Shown here in pieces: positions 4,085 to 6,306 of a stretch of 6,306 nt of DNA (its first letter is position 1; the number at the start of each line of letters is the position of its first letter). The notes beneath the pieces are model-generated. The model saw only the letters and a program-made list of their open reading frames with translations. It did no database searches and had not been told where the DNA came from. The DNA comes from Deltaproteobacteria bacterium. Its GTDB lineage: Bacteria; Desulfobacterota; Desulfuromonadia; Geobacterales; Geobacteraceae. The DNA is taken from assembly GCA_021810985.1 (NCBI GenBank), contig JAJZQA010000161.1, positions 1 to 6,306 on the forward strand. Reading direction: 5' to 3'. The position numbers and the translations under genes were made by a program.

Positions 4085-6115
4085 CTACTGCTCTTGAGGG
4101 TGAATGATAATTGTACCCATTTCAATCAGTTGTGCAAGTGCGGCACTGCATTCAAAATAAAACTCCTGCCTTTCCATGCCTTGTCCGTACCTTTCCGCTA
4201 AAATTTCAACAACATCCGTGAAAGACCTCGTACCATTAGTCAATAGGATTAAATCACGTCCAAACTCGTTTATTTCCATGAGTTCGATGCCGCCATCTTT
4301 CTGAAATGCGACGATAATGGTCGTTTCCTTTTCATAACTATCCCGATATACTCCTTGCTTCAGATCGTCAATAATGTCGGCAACATTCCAGGTAAAAGCG
4401 CAGATCTGCATGGCATCGTTCCGCAAAGGCAGTTGTTCGTCGAGGCGGCAGAGGTCAGCGGTGGCGGGCGTATTGTTGCCAGTGGGCCTTCCCACGTCGA
4501 GAAACAGGTTTTCGTAGCTGACAATATCGGGCAGATGTGCCCAGGTTGAGACTTTGGCCTCCCGGAGGACTTTTTCGACGAAAGGCGGGAGGTGTTTTCG
4601 GCATTGATTCAGGGTCAGATCTGGCGCAGCGAGTCCCTCATTCTGTTGAACCTCTGCCAAGAAGCGCTCAAACAGGAGGCTGACCGATTCAGTCACTGCA
4701 ATGGACAGCAGCAGGAATGTTTTCGGGTAGAGGTTTACGATGAGCGGAAAGAAACTGGCAAGCCGGTGCAACTCATCCAAGGTCAACCCCGCACAGGGGA
4801 GATTGTAGAAACTGCTGAAAAGCAGAGGGTTCGAATCAATGAGACGGCAGTCTTCTTTGAGACGACGGCCGTTGTCAAATTCGAGTCCGAGAGAAAAGTA
4901 GGTGTCCACTTCCCTGACAAGACGGTCACTGTAACGCCGGTGAAGTTCGGTGCCGGCAAGAACGGTCGGCATCTGTAGAAGCGGATTATTGTTCCCCTGG
5001 ATCCCGGTTTTCAGCGCAAGTGCAAGGGTTTGATCGATGTCAACCCGTTCTTCTGCCGGAAAACCGATAATATAACTCAAGGTGGGAACCAGTCCCTCAC
5101 CGGTTGTTTCCTTAACCCGTTGAAATAGGATGTTTTCGTCGATCTGTTTCCGGATGAAGGCGAGGGTCCGTTTGGACCCGGAATCGATGCCGTAGCACAT
5201 TGACTCACAGCCGGCTTCATGCATCAAGCGGAGGAGGGGAGGGTCCATCGAGTCCAGCCGTGAAATGCAGTACCAGGGGATTCTGTTCAGTCCTTCATCC
5301 AACACCCTGCCGCAGAACGCTTCAACAAAACCCCGGTCTGCCGTAAACTGGTCATACGCGAGCAGAAAACATTCCGCGGAAAAATTTTCACTCAAATGAT
5401 GCATCTCACCGATGATCCGGTCTACCGAGAAGGTTCGAATGCGGCGTCGCCACATAACCGATTCCGAGCAGTAGACGCATTGGTGCGGACAACCTCTCCC
5501 GACCTCGAGGATCGCGATGCTTCGCGGGAGGCTGCATGCATCGCGGTAGATTGCAAGGGACGGAACGAAAGAATAGTCGGGAATTGGAATGTCATCCAGG
5601 TGAGCGATGAGATCCCGGTCTCCATTGCGCAGCACCGTGCCATCGCAGCACCAGGTTGTTCCGGAAATTCCCGCGGGGGTTTTCCCCTCGGCATATGCCG
5701 AGGCCAATTCTTTAAAGGTAAGCTCTCCCTCACCACGAATTACGGCATCAATCCAGGGGAATTTTTCCAGAGTCAGTTGATCAGCAAATGAAACATCATG
5801 CCCGCCCAGGACGATTTTTAGCCCGGGCTTTTGCATGCGGAGAAGTTCCGTAATCCGCACAACTGCTGGAAACGTGGTGCACTGAACCGAGAAACCGACC
5901 AGGTCCGGGTTTTCCTGAAGAATCAGTTGCACGGATTCATGGTAAATGGAAACTCCCAGGGACAGGGTGTTTCTTCGAATTGCCAATACCAGGTCGATAA
6001 CAGTGACCTCATGGCCTGCCCCACGCAGTATGGTAGCGAGGTTGATGAGCCCCAGCGGTGGCAGGTTGTAGAGGGACGAGAGGTAGAAAGGGGGGAAAAC
6101 GAGGACTATTTTCAT
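4085..6115 (-). CDS. B12-binding radical SAM enzyme with C-terminal PqqD-like domain, candidate peptide maturase
   Basis: A 676-residue protein with three parts. Residues 1-~150 are a cobalamin-binding Rossmann domain (FPPF at 7-10, GGHD at 104-107, RGEGELTF at 127-134); the DxHxxG cobalamin ligand motif is not evident, as in many of this class. Residues ~195-430 are the radical SAM barrel with the cluster motif CPHQCVYC (Cys209, 213, 216), followed by SRLDSMDPPLLRLM and GIDSGS blocks typical of B12-rSAM enzymes. Residues ~430-570 are helical and unrecognised. Residues ~600-676 look like a PqqD-like domain (EINEFGRDLILLTNGTRSF, then a leucine-rich helix), which in RiPP enzymes binds the leader peptide. 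Known relatives make C-methyl groups, epimers or other carbon-centred changes. Its substrate is probably the CHAP peptide 49 bases downstream. ATG 6115 overlaps the preceding stop (ATGA) and is preceded by GGAAAG. No SPASM-type cysteine block is seen at the C-terminus. Confidence 0.88.
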   Translation of the reverse strand: MKIVLVFPPFYLSSLYNLPPLGLINLATILRGAGHEVTVIDLVLAIRRNTLSLGVSIYHESVQLILQENPDLVGFSVQCTTFPAVVRITELLRMQKPGLKIVLGGHDVSFADQLTLEKFPWIDAVIRGEGELTFKELASAYAEGKTPAGISGTTWCCDGTVLRNGDRDLIAHLDDIPIPDYSFVPSLAIYRDACSLPRSIAILEVGRGCPHQCVYCSESVMWRRRIRTFSVDRIIGEMHHLSENFSAECFLLAYDQFTADRGFVEAFCGRVLDEGLNRIPWYCISRLDSMDPPLLRLMHEAGCESMCYGIDSGSKRTLAFIRKQIDENILFQRVKETTGEGLVPTLSYIIGFPAEERVDIDQTLALALKTGIQGNNNPLLQMPTVLAGTELHRRYSDRLVREVDTYFSLGLEFDNGRRLKEDCRLIDSNPLLFSSFYNLPCAGLTLDELHRLASFFPLIVNLYPKTFLLLSIAVTESVSLLFERFLAEVQQNEGLAAPDLTLNQCRKHLPPFVEKVLREAKVSTWAHLPDIVSYENLFLDVGRPTGNNTPATADLCRLDEQLPLRNDAMQICAFTWNVADIIDDLKQGVYRDSYEKETTIIVAFQKDGGIELMEINEFGRDLILLTNGTRSFTDVVEILAERYGQGMERQEFYFECSAALAQLIEMGTIIIHPQEQ

Positions 6116-6306
6116 TGTCGACTTTCCGTGGTACTCTCAAATTCCGGAGCAGTTAATTTCTTGCCCGAAACGTGCAAACGGCACCAGCCCACCATGTTCT
6201 GGCCCATGTCGAATATATATATTCCCGGTCGAGGGCTGGTGATGGCGATGGGGTGTACGGTGTCCATCACCTTGATCGGCTCTGCCATTTCAGAGCACAT
6301 GATGCC
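6112..6306 (-). pseudogene. Truncated alpha-L-rhamnosidase (GH78)-like fragment, runs off right edge
   Basis: The visible 64 residues include EPIKVMDTVHPIAITSP and FDMGQNMVGWCRLHVSG, a close fit to the beta-sandwich region (PF05592-type) before the catalytic domain of bacterial alpha-L-rhamnosidases. Those enzymes usually continue for hundreds of residues with the (alpha/alpha)6 catalytic domain. Here, soon after VSGKK, the frame runs into a short unrelated tail and stops at 6112, so the catalytic part is absent. The stop overlaps the start of the radical SAM gene by ATGA. The fragment is therefore probably a broken gene whose 3' part was replaced when the radical SAM gene arrived; a short translated peptide coupled to the maturase is also possible. 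Upstream sequence lies outside the window. Confidence 0.55.

Noticed and set aside
4592..5791. Plus-strand open frames within the radical SAM region, and a minus-strand frame at 5422-5736
   Set aside because: All overlap the 676-residue radical SAM gene with its intact cluster motif; they are frame shadows.

Overview
The window reads like a chromosomal piece of a delta-proteobacterium of the Geobacter/Desulfuromonas kind. This is an inference from gene style: a CheW next to a methyl-accepting chemotaxis protein (MCP), a MotB/OmpA-like coiled-coil lipoprotein paired with an Smr-domain protein, and a cobalamin-type radical SAM enzyme carrying a PqqD-like tail. No rRNA or other phylogenetic marker is present to settle it.

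Left part (1-1165, minus strand): the N-terminal 198 residues of an MCP, running off the left edge, lie downstream of cheW. Their order and spacing suggest one chemotaxis transcript. A good sigma-28-type (FliA) promoter match lies at 1428-1454, about 260 bases before cheW. The stretch 1166-1759 holds no convincing gene. At 1760-1951 there is a relic that looks like the first ~35 and last ~25 residues of a DUF401-type membrane transporter joined in one frame, with no start codon.

Middle (2063-3765, plus strand): a lipoprotein with a long coiled coil and a degenerate OmpA/MotB-like domain, then 12 bases later an Smr-domain protein. After a weak hairpin comes a 45-residue secreted or membrane-anchored small protein with a GTG start and a strong ribosome binding site.

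Right part (3846-6306, minus strand), the most interesting region: a 676-residue B12-binding radical SAM protein with a fused C-terminal PqqD-like (RiPP recognition element) domain. Forty-nine bases downstream, behind a perfect AAGGAGGTGA ribosome binding site, is a 46-residue peptide made of a 15-residue leader and six tandem CH(A/G)P repeats at a five-residue period. A 12-bp perfect hairpin closes the unit. This has the form of a compact RiPP (ribosomally synthesised, post-translationally modified peptide) cassette: maturase with built-in leader-binding domain, precursor, terminator. I do not recognise the CHAP-repeat precursor as a described class. Upstream, the maturase start overlaps by ATGA the stop of a truncated alpha-L-rhamnosidase-like (GH78) fragment, which suggests a recombination scar at the cassette border.
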